The notes under the pieces were generated by a model. It was not told the DNA's origin. It made no database searches and was given only the letters and a program-made list of their open reading frames with translations. A DNA stretch of 64,000 nucleotides from Flavobacterium bernardetii (GTDB taxonomy: Bacteria > Bacteroidota > Bacteroidia > Flavobacteriales > Flavobacteriaceae): positions 521,631 to 585,630 of the forward strand of contig NZ_JAANOQ010000001.1 in NCBI RefSeq assembly GCF_011305415.1. The letters run 5' to 3'. Both the position numbers and the translations under genes were made by a program. Position 1 is the stretch's first letter. Each line of letters opens with the position of its first letter. Positions 17,461 through 25,849 of the stretch are shown here, piece after piece.

Positions 17461-18670
17461 CACGAAACTTATACAAGTATTTGAATACAAAAAATTAAAA
17501 ATTGGAGAATTTGGTTTTTCTAAAAATCATTTTGATGCAATGGTGCGTTTTAATGAAAAAAATGAAAACAAATATTTTACAATTATTCATAATGGAATAT
17601 TATTTAATAGCTATGTTGGAGTAATTCAAATCGGTGGTTTAACTATAGAAATTCTTCCAAAAGCTGATAATAATGATAATCCTGAAAAAGGAACGTGGCA
17701 AAGTGTATTACTTCAGATGCTTAAAGTTTGTAAACACATTAATATCGATAATGTTTCCGAAACCAATCTGAAGAAAAAATATAATTCGATCCTGGACATT
17801 TATTTTGAAATGTATCTTAATGAAATTGAAATTCTAATAAAGAAAGGATTAATTAAAAAATATAGAAGAGTTCAAAGTAATCAATTAGCTTTAAAAGGTA
17901 AACTTGTTTTTACACATAACATTCAAAAAAACTTAATTCATAAAGAACGTTTTTATTGTGAGCATCAAGTTTATGACAAAGACCATTTAATTCATCAAAT
18001 ATTATTCAAAGGATTAATCATTTTAAAGGATTTACTAAATAATGAATTTAAAGATAAATTAAACAGATTATTATTTCAGTTTCAAGATTATCAAGAAGTT
18101 AATATTAATAAAAGCCATTTTGATATAGTAATATTAAATAGAAATTCGGTTTCTTACAGCAGAGCTTTAGATATTGCTAAAATGATTATTTTAAATTATT
18201 CACCTAATTTAAATTCAGGTAATGACAATATGCTAACCTTGTTATTTGACATGAATAAGTTATGGGAAGAATACATTTATAGAATACTACAAAAACATAA
18301 ACCAGTTGGTTTTTCAGTAAGTTTTCAAAATTCTGATAAATTTTGGGAATATAAAACCATAAGACCTGATATTGTAATTACAAACGATAATAATGAAAAT
18401 TTTGTTATTGATACAAAATGGAAAATTATTGATGTTAAAAAACCCTCTGATGATGATTTAAAGCAAATGTTTACTTATAATCTTCATTGGGAAGCAGAAA
18501 AAAGTATGTTGTTATATCCGAAAGTAAATCAAGAAGATACCAAGTTTGGTAAATTCCATTATAATGGACTGGAAAAAAAATGTAAATTAGGTTTTGTTAA
18601 AATACTTGAAAATGCTGTATTAATAGATGCAAGTATTATTAGTAAATCAATTTTTCAAAAGTTGATTTAG
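17453..18670 (+). CDS. mcrC: McrC-like 5-methylcytosine restriction nuclease subunit
   Basis: This 405-residue protein starts at the ATG at 17453 (MSNTKLIQVFEYKKL), which overlaps the end of mcrB and implies translational coupling. An N-terminal DUF2357/McrC-like beta domain contains IQIGGLTIEILPKAD. The C-terminal PD-(D/E)XK nuclease shows IRPDIVITN (Asp306) and VIDTKWKI (Asp320, Lys322). It would supply the DNA-cutting activity of the McrBC complex. Unlike the McrC proteins of CoCoNuT systems it has no long coiled coil. It is the last gene of the six-gene run. Confidence 0.92.
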   Translation: MSNTKLIQVFEYKKLKIGEFGFSKNHFDAMVRFNEKNENKYFTIIHNGILFNSYVGVIQIGGLTIEILPKADNNDNPEKGTWQSVLLQMLKVCKHINIDNVSETNLKKKYNSILDIYFEMYLNEIEILIKKGLIKKYRRVQSNQLALKGKLVFTHNIQKNLIHKERFYCEHQVYDKDHLIHQILFKGLIILKDLLNNEFKDKLNRLLFQFQDYQEVNINKSHFDIVILNRNSVSYSRALDIAKMIILNYSPNLNSGNDNMLTLLFDMNKLWEEYIYRILQKHKPVGFSVSFQNSDKFWEYKTIRPDIVITNDNNENFVIDTKWKIIDVKKPSDDDLKQMFTYNLHWEAEKSMLLYPKVNQEDTKFGKFHYNGLEKKCKLGFVKILENAVLIDASIISKSIFQKLI

Positions 18671-19039
18671 TGTAGAGTTGTATTTGTCCTTTACATTCAT
18701 AAAGATTATATTTTGTCACAAATACTTACCAAATTTGTGACAAATAATAATTATTAAATAGTCAAACTTTTTTGTTTCACTAATAGATACAGAGGTTAGT
18801 AAATAATTAAGGTTAATATTTTTTTCGCAAAATAATATTCTTTATTTAGAATACTAATCCATTTTTTTTAATAGTCGAAATTTTTTTTTGATTATCTATT
18901 AATTGTTTTGTTAAGTTTTTTGAGCAAAAAACTTAAGATTTATATATAAATACATTACTTTATTAATGTTTAACTTTCAAAAATGATTGTTATTTAAAAC
19001 AAAAAGACTAATTTCATGTAGAATAACAATCATTTTTGT
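18671..19039. other. A/T-rich spacer without a gene
   Basis: These 369 bases hold no credible reading frame. No classical terminator was found directly after mcrC, only short poly-T stretches. The last 60 bases contain the perfect inverted repeat annotated separately. Confidence 0.7.
18978..19038. promoter_or_regulatory. 17-bp perfect inverted repeat upstream of XRE gene
   Basis: CAAAAATGATTGTTATT (18978-18994) is repeated in inverted orientation at 19022-19038 with a 27-base spacer. The right arm ends directly before the ATG at 19040. This fits an operator for dimeric repressors that loops over the promoter, or a leader hairpin that hides the start codon. Confidence 0.75.
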
Positions 19040-19327
19040 ATGAATACTAAAAAGCAAATTATTTTCCCTAAGTACAATTTACTCCTTGAAAAATTAGGTG
19101 AAAATATAAAATTGGCTCGTAAAAGAAGAAAATTAACTACTTTACAAGTTTCTGAGCGTGCTAATATTTCTCGATCTACTTTGTACTTAATAGAATCTGG
19201 AAATCCTGGTGTAGCAATGGGAGCCTATTTTAATGTTTTGAGAGTATTAGGACTTCAAGATGACTTTTTAAAGTTAGCTGCTGATGATATTTTAGGTCGA
19301 AAACTTCAAGATATCGAGCTTTTATAA
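19040..19327 (+). CDS. XRE/HipB-like transcriptional regulator, no partner toxin
   Basis: This 95-residue protein has a helix-turn-helix of the Cro/C1 type at residues ~15-70 (LGENIKLARKRRKLTTLQVSERANISRSTLYLIE, split here by its helices). HipB proteins have this form and are normally followed by a hipA kinase-toxin gene. None is present here: the next 240 bases are noncoding. It may be an orphan antitoxin left after loss of hipA, or a controller of the element. The 17-bp inverted repeat abutting its start suggests strong autoregulation. Confidence 0.82.
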   Translation: MNTKKQIIFPKYNLLLEKLGENIKLARKRRKLTTLQVSERANISRSTLYLIESGNPGVAMGAYFNVLRVLGLQDDFLKLAADDILGRKLQDIELL

Positions 19328-19541
19328 GTAAAAGTTATATCTTTTTATACAAAACAAAACGGCAACAAAAACGGCAACCATAAATAAAAAAACTTGTAAA
19401 ATTAGTATTTTACAGAGTTTTCTGTGATGTTGAAGTTCTGAACATATGAAAAATATTGAACTTAAAATTGAAAATTTATTTGAATTACTGATCAGTAATC
19501 AAATTCCTATTTAATAAAAACTCTGGCAATATTTTCGCAAT

Positions 19542-19566
19542 ATGTAAACAAATTTGTTTACATTTG
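19542..19566 (+). promoter_or_regulatory. 22-bp palindromic operator overlapping a TAnnTTTG promoter box
   Basis: A perfect palindrome with the core GTAAACAAATTTGTTTAC spans 19542-19563. Its right half overlaps TACATTTG (19559-19566), a Bacteroidota -7 box, only a few bases before the antitoxin ATG at 19571. Repressor binding here would occlude RNA polymerase, the standard layout of an autorepressed toxin-antitoxin operon. Confidence 0.8.
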
Positions 19567-19570
19567 TACT

Positions 19571-20059
19571 ATGAATATCTATTTAGAAAAATACAAAGGG
19601 ATTCACCCAGGAATTATTTTGGAGCGAGAATTTAAAAAAAGAGCGCTTCAACAGCGTCCTTTTGCTCTGTCCATAGGAGAACATCCACAAACACTTAATG
19701 CAATTACCAAAGGTAAGCGTAAATTGAATACAGCTTTAGCACTTAAGATTGAAGAAAGACTTGGTTTAGAAGAAGGAACTTTAGCAATACTTCAAACCTA
19801 TTTTGATATAAATGAAGAAAAACACAAAAGAGAAGGCAGTACACCTAATTTATCTTTAATACGAAAATCATTATTTTGGGATACCGATATAACTATGATT
19901 GATTGGGATAAGCATTATAAAGCTGTTATCAGAAGAATTTTTGAACGAGGAAATGAAACGGAAAAACAAGAATTAATTCATTTTTATGGTGCTGATAAAA
20001 TAAACATTGCGCTTTATACTTCAACAGGAAAACCATATACTATCTATAAAAATAAATAG
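19571..20059 (+). CDS. HTH antitoxin with DUF6922-like C-terminus (AbiE-like system)
   Basis: This 162-residue protein has two parts. Residues ~10-75 form a HigA-like helix-turn-helix (IHPGIILEREFKKRALQQ then GEHPQTLNAITKGKRK). Residues ~100-155 match the DUF6922 type (SLFWDTDITMIDWDKHYKAV and IRRIFERGNETEKQELIHFY). This two-domain protein is regularly found before nucleotidyltransferase toxins in Bacteroidota. It would repress its own promoter through the 22-bp palindrome just upstream and neutralise the toxin encoded five bases downstream. Confidence 0.82.
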   Translation: MNIYLEKYKGIHPGIILEREFKKRALQQRPFALSIGEHPQTLNAITKGKRKLNTALALKIEERLGLEEGTLAILQTYFDINEEKHKREGSTPNLSLIRKSLFWDTDITMIDWDKHYKAVIRRIFERGNETEKQELIHFYGADKINIALYTSTGKPYTIYKNK

Positions 20060-20063
20060 AATA

Positions 20064-20717
20064 ATGCTTTACTACAAAACCGTAAATGATTTATTAAAAG
20101 AAGGTTTACTTCAATTAATGGCAGCTAAAGAGTTTGAAAACTTTAGATTAGTTGGAGGTACTTCATTGAGTTTACAAATCGGGCATAGAGAGTCAATAGA
20201 TATTGACCTTTTTAGTGATGTGGATTATGGTGAAATTGATTTTGAAGCCATTGAGAAGTATTTAGAATCTAATTTCAAATATTTAGACCATCTTTCAAAT
20301 ATTATTCCAGGAATGGGTAAATCCTATTTAGTAGGGGAGGATAAAGACAATACCTTAAAGTTAGATATTTTTTACACAGATAAATTCATTCAACCTTATT
20401 GTTTAGAAGATACTATTAGAATGGCTACGATTGAAGAAATCATTGCTATGAAGTTAGATGTAGTTCAAAGAGGTGGTCGCAAAAAAGATTTTTGGGATTT
20501 ACATGAACTATTTGAAAATTATAGTTTAACCCAAATGTTAGAGTTACACGAGCAAAGATATCCATACTCTCACGATAGAGATTTGATTATTCAAAACTTT
20601 ACTGATTTTAGTTTAGCAGATGATGAATTCAATCCTATTTGTTTCAAAGGCAAATATTGGGAATTCATAAAAGAAGATATAGAAGAAATTATTGTGAAAT
20701 TTAAAAGCAATAATTAA
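20064..20717 (+). CDS. AbiEii/AbiGii-type nucleotidyltransferase toxin
   Basis: This 217-residue protein starts at the ATG at 20064 (MLYYKTVNDLLKEG), four bases after the antitoxin stop. It carries the minimal nucleotidyltransferase signature GGTSLSLQIGHR followed by SIDIDLF (the paired acidic residues), and a third acidic site in LKLDIFYTD. The basic segment QRGGRKKDFWDLHELFE is typical of the AbiEii family. These toxins transfer nucleotides to targets such as tRNA and abort phage infection. An earlier in-frame start at 20007 would lie inside the antitoxin gene and is unlikely. Confidence 0.88.
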   Translation: MLYYKTVNDLLKEGLLQLMAAKEFENFRLVGGTSLSLQIGHRESIDIDLFSDVDYGEIDFEAIEKYLESNFKYLDHLSNIIPGMGKSYLVGEDKDNTLKLDIFYTDKFIQPYCLEDTIRMATIEEIIAMKLDVVQRGGRKKDFWDLHELFENYSLTQMLELHEQRYPYSHDRDLIIQNFTDFSLADDEFNPICFKGKYWEFIKEDIEEIIVKFKSNN

Positions 20718-20760
20718 GTTTTAGAACTCTAAAAATTAAATAAATGCACTAAAACAAAAA

Positions 20761-20798
20761 ACACCCAATTTTACATAACTGGGTGTAAAATTGGGTGT
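20761..20798. terminator. Perfect 15-bp inverted repeat, probable bidirectional terminator
   Basis: ACACCCAATTTTACA (20761-20775) pairs with TGTAAAATTGGGTGT (20784-20798) around an 8-base loop. It lies between the toxin gene and the tmRNA gene, which are transcribed toward each other. A partial third copy of the GGGTGTAAA word (20791-20802) makes a direct repeat too, so a role in the element end is possible. Confidence 0.6.
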
Positions 20799-20808
20799 AA
20801 ATTTTGTA

Positions 20809-20829
20809 AAACACTGAAAATCAGTGTTA
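20809..20829 (-). terminator. ssrA: Short stem-loop downstream of ssrA
   Basis: ACACTGA (20811-20817) and TCAGTGT (20821-20827) form a tight hairpin directly after the tmRNA 3' end on the minus strand, followed by a T-rich stretch. It probably ends or defines processing of the tmRNA transcript. Confidence 0.6.
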
Positions 20830-20833
20830 ATTG

Positions 20834-21231
20834 TGGAGTCGGAGAGAATCGAACTCTCGTCCAAACAAGCCATCAAAGAGCTTTCTACATGTTTAGTTTT
20901 TGTTTAAATTTTCGACAACTAGCCCGGCCAAAAACAGCCACTCGATGCTTAACTTTATCAGTGTCAGAGCGGATTTAAAGTTTTACCGTTCCTAGGTTTA
21001 TTTTTACCATTCCTCTTGATCAACCGCCACAAACCAAGGCTTTTGAGAGAAATCCAGCTTCCCAACCTGGTTGGGACATGGCATTATCGTACTATAATTC
21101 GGATTATGCAGCTAAAGCGTAAGTATTTTCGCCGTTTAAAAAGTGTGTATAATTGATATTTACGAGCCAAAAATACAATGCTCGACATGCTTACTTTTCA
21201 GTGCCACTCGCTGTCAAAACCAGTCGACCCC
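20834..21231 (-). ncRNA. ssrA: Transfer-messenger RNA (tmRNA)
   Basis: Read on the minus strand, the RNA begins GGGGTCGACTGG followed by TTTTGACAGCGAGTGG and ends with a T-arm (GTTCGATTC) and CGACTCCA. The first seven bases pair with the last seven before the discriminator, making the tRNA-like acceptor stem. The CCA tail is not encoded (CAA follows). An internal frame encodes the degradation tag GENTYALAA. tmRNA rescues stalled ribosomes together with SmpB. Its 3' end faces the accessory element, and ssrA 3' ends are common integration targets, so this is the likely right attachment site. Confidence 0.95.
21104..21133 (-). other. tmRNA-encoded proteolysis tag GENTYALAA
   Basis: Within ssrA, nine sense codons followed by TAA read GENTYALAA. 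The ALAA end is the conserved ClpXP/ClpAP-recognised degron. It fits other Bacteroidota tags of the GEN-x-YALAA kind. Confidence 0.85.
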
Positions 21232-21279
21232 ATTTTGAAAAATAGTTTTTCAACAAACGCTATTCCACAAATTCAATGC

Positions 21280-21287
21280 CAAAGATA
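21280..21287 (-). promoter_or_regulatory. Possible -7 box of ssrA (TATCTTTG)
   Basis: On the minus strand TATCTTTG matches TAnnTTTG about 50 bases before the mature tmRNA 5' end, which would give a short precursor trimmed by RNase P. No convincing -33 element was seen. Confidence 0.4.
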
Positions 21288-21536
21288 CTAAATTTCATAA
21301 TATTTGAAAGGAAACGACGATTTAATTAAATTTGTTTTATTAACCTTATTATTTTTAAATTTTTTTATAGAGTTTTAATAAAAATGTTAAAAAAATATGT
21401 AAATATCAATGAATAACTTAAAAAACAATAAGATTGATTATTCTGCTGTATGAATATTTATAAAGTGATGGTGATCTTTAATTTTAATTGTTAATTTGTT
21501 ATATTTGTAAACTATTGAATAAATAATGTTTAAAAA
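21288..21536. other. A/T-rich intergenic region
   Basis: Together with the ssrA upstream leader this makes a 305-base gap. No gene, RNA or strong repeat was recognised. It presumably holds the promoter of the dehydrogenase gene at 21537 and the upstream part of the ssrA promoter. Confidence 0.6.
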
Positions 21537-22742
21537 ATGAAGTTCGGAATAATTAAAGAAAGAAAAAATCCACCAGATCGTAGAGTTGTTTTCTCTCCAA
21601 CAGAGCTTTTGGATTTTAAAAATCAATTCCCAGATGCTGAAATTAAAGTGGAAGCATCAGATATAAGAGTTTTTTCAGATTTAGAATATACAGAAAAAGG
21701 CTTTGAAGTTTCAGAAGACATCTCCGATTGTGATGTTTTGCTTGGAGTAAAAGAAGTTCCAGTTGATGCTTTAATTCCAAATAAAAAATATTTTTTCTTT
21801 TCTCATACTATAAAAAAACAAGCTTATAATAGAAAATTACTTAAAGCATGTATCGATAAAAATATCGAATTATATGATCACGAAACGATTGTTAATGAAA
21901 ACAATACCCGATTAATTGGTTTTGGTCGTTACGCAGGTATTGTTGGAGCTTACAACGGATTTAGAGCTTTCGGTTTAAAATACGAAATTTTTAATTTACC
22001 AAAAGCAGAAAACCTTCCCAATCAAGAAGCGTTAATTACGCAACTTAAAAAACCATTCTTGCCACCAATTAAAATTGTTTTATCTGGTAAAGGTAAAGTA
22101 GCTATGGGCGCGAAAGAAATGTTGGACGGTATGAAAGTAAAGGAAGTATCGGTTGAAGATTATTTGTCAACTACTTATACTTATCCAGTTTATACAATGA
22201 TTGATGTAAAAGATTACAACATTCATAAAGATGGTTCTGCTTTCGATAAGAAAGATTTTTATGCTAATCCACAAAATTATAATTCAAATTTTGAACGTTT
22301 TGCAGAAGTTTCAGATATTTTTATGGCTGGACATTTTTATGGAAATGGTGCGCCTGTAATTTTATCGAAAGAAATGTTGGCTTCTCCAAAATGTAAAATA
22401 AAAGTTGTGGCAGATATTTCTTGTGATATTGATGGACCAATTGCTTGTACCTTAAGAGCAAGTACAATTGCAGAACCAAATTATGGTTATTTACCTAGCG
22501 AACACAAGGAAGCTGATATGTTTCATCCAAGTGCTATCGTAGTAATGGCTGTAGATAATTTGCCTTGTGAATTACCAAAAGACGCCAGCGAAGGCTTTGG
22601 AGAAATGTTTTTAGAACATGTAATACCGGCTTTCTTTAATAATGATGCAACAGGTGTTTTAGCTCGAGCTAAAATTACTGAAAACGGAAAACTCACACCT
22701 CGTTTTGCTTATTTGCAAGACTATTTAGATGGTAAAGAATAA
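21537..22742 (+). CDS. Alanine dehydrogenase/PNT-family NAD(P)-dependent oxidoreductase
   Basis: This 401-residue protein belongs to the alanine dehydrogenase/transhydrogenase-alpha superfamily, close to lysine-forming saccharopine dehydrogenases. The N-terminal MKFGIIKERKNPPDRRVVFSP resembles the substrate-binding start of AlaDH. Lys72 in GVKEVP and the FFFSHTIKKQ segment are conserved family positions. The nucleotide-binding core is around residues 178-200 (IKIVLSGKGKVAMGAKEML), where the usual GxGxxG is modified to GKGKVAMG. The physiological substrate cannot be fixed from sequence. The gene is monocistronic with a clear terminator. It is the first core gene right of the accessory element. 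Confidence 0.75.
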   Translation: MKFGIIKERKNPPDRRVVFSPTELLDFKNQFPDAEIKVEASDIRVFSDLEYTEKGFEVSEDISDCDVLLGVKEVPVDALIPNKKYFFFSHTIKKQAYNRKLLKACIDKNIELYDHETIVNENNTRLIGFGRYAGIVGAYNGFRAFGLKYEIFNLPKAENLPNQEALITQLKKPFLPPIKIVLSGKGKVAMGAKEMLDGMKVKEVSVEDYLSTTYTYPVYTMIDVKDYNIHKDGSAFDKKDFYANPQNYNSNFERFAEVSDIFMAGHFYGNGAPVILSKEMLASPKCKIKVVADISCDIDGPIACTLRASTIAEPNYGYLPSEHKEADMFHPSAIVVMAVDNLPCELPKDASEGFGEMFLEHVIPAFFNNDATGVLARAKITENGKLTPRFAYLQDYLDGKE

Positions 22743-22746
22743 TTTT

Positions 22747-22775
22747 AAAATCCCAAGTAATTGGGATTTTTTTTT
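22747..22775 (+). terminator. Rho-independent terminator
   Basis: AAAATCCCA and TGGGATTTT form a stem, followed by a run of T residues directly after the dehydrogenase gene. Confidence 0.85.
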
Positions 22776-22844
22776 AGCAATAAATTTTAAAACTTCAAAA
22801 TATATATGTAAATTTGCTTATTGTTAGATGTAAAAATACATATT

Positions 22845-23303
22845 ATGAAAAAAGATAAAAATTATATTGTTCAAGAAGATACCTTAAATATGGCTTCTGA
22901 ACCCATGGCTATTTATTTGCCTTCATCATTTATTAAAAATAATGTATTAGATAATATTGCTCAAAACTCAAAAGAATTATTTACTAAAGTGATTGCTATT
23001 ACTGGTTTAACCATAAAAATTCTTTCAGAAAATATTTTTGAAATTACACCAAAAACATTCATTAAGTATAAAAATAATGAAACTAAAATCCCTTCAAGAA
23101 TTGCAGAATTAGCCATAGAATTAAGCACTTTATATGAATTAGGGAATGTTGTTTTTGGTAATTCAACAGTTTTTAATCAATGGTTAGATAAAGAAAATCC
23201 TTTTTTTAATAACAATAAACCGGCTCAATTTTTAAATACTTCAACGGGTATTCATTTAATATACGAAGAATTAAAACGAATAGAATTCGGGGCAACCGCA
23301 TAA
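22845..23303 (+). CDS. Xre/MbcA/ParS-type antitoxin
   Basis: This 152-residue protein starts at the ATG at 22845; an upstream TTG at 22821 is less likely. Residues ~60-100 hold a degenerate helix-turn-helix (ENIFEITPKTFIKYKNN then IPSRIAELAIELSTLYELG). Residues ~105-150 are the DUF2384 toxin-binding domain (GNSTVFNQWLDKENPFFNNN, KPAQFLNTSTGIHLIYEELK). It neutralises the RES-domain toxin whose gene starts three bases after its stop. Confidence 0.9.
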   Translation: MKKDKNYIVQEDTLNMASEPMAIYLPSSFIKNNVLDNIAQNSKELFTKVIAITGLTIKILSENIFEITPKTFIKYKNNETKIPSRIAELAIELSTLYELGNVVFGNSTVFNQWLDKENPFFNNNKPAQFLNTSTGIHLIYEELKRIEFGATA

Positions 23304-23306
23304 TTT

Positions 23307-23759
23307 ATGGAGGTTTTTAGAATTGTTCATACGAAATGGGCGAATAGTTTAACGGCTTCGGGTTATGCCGCAAGATGGAATTCTACAGGTTTATTTGTCA
23401 TTTATGCAGCCGAAAATTGTTCGTTAGCGTGTTTGGAAAACTTGGTGCACAGAAATGGTTTTGGTAGCGATGCAGATTATAGTTTACTAACGATTACGTT
23501 TCCAAATACCATAAAAACTTTGGAAATTAATGCAAAAGATTTACCAAAAGAATGGGATAATGCAACGGAGAATGGACATCTAGTTTGTAGAGTCATAGGC
23601 GATTCTTGGATAAGAAATCAGCAATCTGCCATTTTGTTTGTTCCGTCAGCCATTATTCCAAAGGAAAGAAATGTGTTAATTAATCCAAATCATCCCGATT
23701 TTAAGAAAATTAAATTTACCATTCAAGAATTCGCCTTCGATAAACGATTAACAAAATAG
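23307..23759 (+). CDS. RES-domain NAD-degrading toxin
   Basis: This 150-residue RES-family toxin has the named motif residues: Arg5 (FRIVHTKWA), a segment around GYAARWNSTGLFVIYAAEN, a catalytic Glu in CLENLVHR, and a late serine in QQSAILFVPSAIIP. RES toxins such as Mycobacterium MbcT break down NAD+ and halt growth. It forms a compact pair with the preceding antitoxin. The length is typical for the family, and all expected motifs are present, so it looks functional. Confidence 0.92.
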   Translation: MEVFRIVHTKWANSLTASGYAARWNSTGLFVIYAAENCSLACLENLVHRNGFGSDADYSLLTITFPNTIKTLEINAKDLPKEWDNATENGHLVCRVIGDSWIRNQQSAILFVPSAIIPKERNVLINPNHPDFKKIKFTIQEFAFDKRLTK

Positions 23760-23917
23760 TATTAAACGTCATTTTTATTATTTGAAGCAATTAGAAACTA
23801 TATAAAAACACAATATTGGACATTTCCTTAAAAATTAAACTTCAATTTTATAAATTTTTGTCATATTATTTTGTTATTTAGCATCCAACTAAAATTTAAA
23901 ACTATAAACTACTACTT

Positions 23918-25690
23918 ATGAATTTAGAAAACAAACAAACTAATTATCCAGCTTTATATACACTAATTACAGTGTTCTTCTTTTGGGGATTTATTGCTGC
24001 TGGTAACAGTATTTTTATCCCATTTTGTAAAAACTTTTTCTCCTTAGATCAATTTCAATCGCAATTAATTGATTTTGCATTTTATACGGCCTATTATATT
24101 GGTGCTTTATTGCTTTTTGCCATGGGAAATAGCTCAGGAAAAGATATTGTAGGAACTTGGGGATACAAGAAAAGTATTGTTTACGGTTTGTTATTTTCTG
24201 CTTTAGGTGCAGGCGCTATGATTGTAGCTGTTGAAGCAAGTGTTTATGCCGGAATGTTAGTAGGATTATTTATTGTGGCTTTAGGATTCTCCTTACAACA
24301 AACTGCTGCAAATCCGTTTGCGATTTTATTAGGTAATCCAAAAACAGGTGCGAGTAGAGTCAATTTAGGTGGTGGAATTAATTCATTAGGAACAACTATA
24401 GGTCCGATTTTAGTAGCATTCGCTTTATTTGGAAGTGCCAAAGCCGTTTCAGATGAACAGATTAAAAGTTTGCCTTTAGATAAAGTAGTAATTTTGTATG
24501 TAGTTGTTGGTTTGTTGTTTGTTGGCTCAGCAGCATTATTTTATTTTTCGAAAAAAGTTCCTGCTGGAATTGCTACAGAACCAATGGAAAAAGCCAATAA
24601 AGCTTTAAGAACTTTGGTAATTATGACGGTTCTATTAGGTGCAATGTTTACTCCAATTTTCCAAAGTTATAAAAGTGTTGAAGCTTTGAAAATAGTAACT
24701 TTGAATAAAGAAATTGATCAGGCCAAAGAAACTTTAAAAGTGGCTAGATTCACAGAAGAAGGTTTGATAAATCATAATGCCGCTATAAGTCAAAAAGAAG
24801 CTGAAGTTTCAGCCTTAAAAGTTCCTTTAGAACAATCTCGTATGTTATGGCTTTCAGGAGCATTATTAGTAGTTTTAGGCGGAATTTTATATTCCTATTT
24901 ATCAGCTAAGAAAAATGTAAACGGTTGGGGAGCGATGCAATATCCGCAATTGGTTTTGGGAATGTTAGCCATTTTCGTTTATGTTGGAGTAGAAGTGGCA
25001 ATCGGAAGTAATTTAGGAGAATTATTAAAATTACAAGAATTCGGAAGTATGCAGTCTTCTGATATTGCGCCCTATATTTCTATGTATTGGGGTGGATTAA
25101 TGATTGGTCGTTGGGCTGGAGCTATTTCTGTTTTTAATTTACAAGGATCTAAAAAAACAATCGCTTTAATCATTGTTCCATTAATTGCTTTCGCAGTAAT
25201 TTTAGGTGTAAATATCATTTCTGGAAAGGATATGAAACCACTATACTATTATGTTGTTTGTATTTTTGTTCAAATTATTGCTTTCTTCTTGAGTAAAGAT
25301 AAACCAGCAAGAACTTTAATGATTTTCGGAAGCTTTGGAATTATCGCTATGTTAATAGGTTTGTTTTCAACCGGAACAGTTGCTATTTATGCCTTTTTAG
25401 CGGGTGGATTAGCATGTAGTATTATGTGGCCAGCTATTTTTAGTTTATCAATTATTGGTTTAGGAAAATATACGTCTCAAGGTTCTGCTTTTTTAGTGAT
25501 GATGATTTTAGGTGGTGGAATTATTCCTCCAATTCAAGGAAAATTATCTGATATCATTGGGATTCACCAATCGTATATTGTAGCTGTTGTTTGTTTTGCT
25601 TATTTAACTTTATTTGCCATTTTGGTTAAAGGAATTTTGAAAAAACAAAACATTGATGTAGATGCAATTGAAGTTGAAGGAAGCCATTAA
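23918..25690 (+). CDS. Sugar MFS transporter (FucP/GlcP-like)
   Basis: This 590-residue inner-membrane proton symporter belongs to the FucP/glucose-galactose family. The N-terminal half starts [20 protein letters not shown] and includes [17 protein letters not shown], a family hallmark. It is ~150 residues longer than E. coli FucP. Residues ~255-305, between two membrane helices, carry a hydrophilic, probably coiled segment ([19 protein letters not shown]), and additional hydrophobic helices lie in the middle. The large insert is also seen in flavobacterial relatives as far as I recall. The exact sugar is unknown. A strong terminator follows. Confidence 0.85.
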   Translation: MNLENKQTNYPALYTLITVFFFWGFIAAGNSIFIPFCKNFFSLDQFQSQLIDFAFYTAYYIGALLLFAMGNSSGKDIVGTWGYKKSIVYGLLFSALGAGAMIVAVEASVYAGMLVGLFIVALGFSLQQTAANPFAILLGNPKTGASRVNLGGGINSLGTTIGPILVAFALFGSAKAVSDEQIKSLPLDKVVILYVVVGLLFVGSAALFYFSKKVPAGIATEPMEKANKALRTLVIMTVLLGAMFTPIFQSYKSVEALKIVTLNKEIDQAKETLKVARFTEEGLINHNAAISQKEAEVSALKVPLEQSRMLWLSGALLVVLGGILYSYLSAKKNVNGWGAMQYPQLVLGMLAIFVYVGVEVAIGSNLGELLKLQEFGSMQSSDIAPYISMYWGGLMIGRWAGAISVFNLQGSKKTIALIIVPLIAFAVILGVNIISGKDMKPLYYYVVCIFVQIIAFFLSKDKPARTLMIFGSFGIIAMLIGLFSTGTVAIYAFLAGGLACSIMWPAIFSLSIIGLGKYTSQGSAFLVMMILGGGIIPPIQGKLSDIIGIHQSYIVAVVCFAYLTLFAILVKGILKKQNIDVDAIEVEGSH

Positions 25691-25709
25691 TTTCAATATA
25701 TATTCATAT

Positions 25710-25748
25710 AAACTCCGTTAGTCTTTTAGATTTACGGAGTTTTTTTTT
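25710..25748 (+). terminator. Rho-independent terminator of the MFS gene
   Basis: AACTCCGT (25711-25718) pairs with ACGGAGTT before a long T-run. Confidence 0.85.
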
Positions 25749-25849
25749 AGATATCCTGTTTATATCATTAACAATCTTTAAAATTAAGTTAAGTTTTTCA
25801 AAAATATTTTTTAGATTTTTTTTTTAACCTAATTTTGCACCCGTTATCA

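Noticed and set aside
13221..18670. CoCoNuT-type McrBC system
   Set aside because: McrC here has no long coiled coil and no CnuA-like helicase or TerY-P triad is present, although the vWA and coil parts recall such systems.
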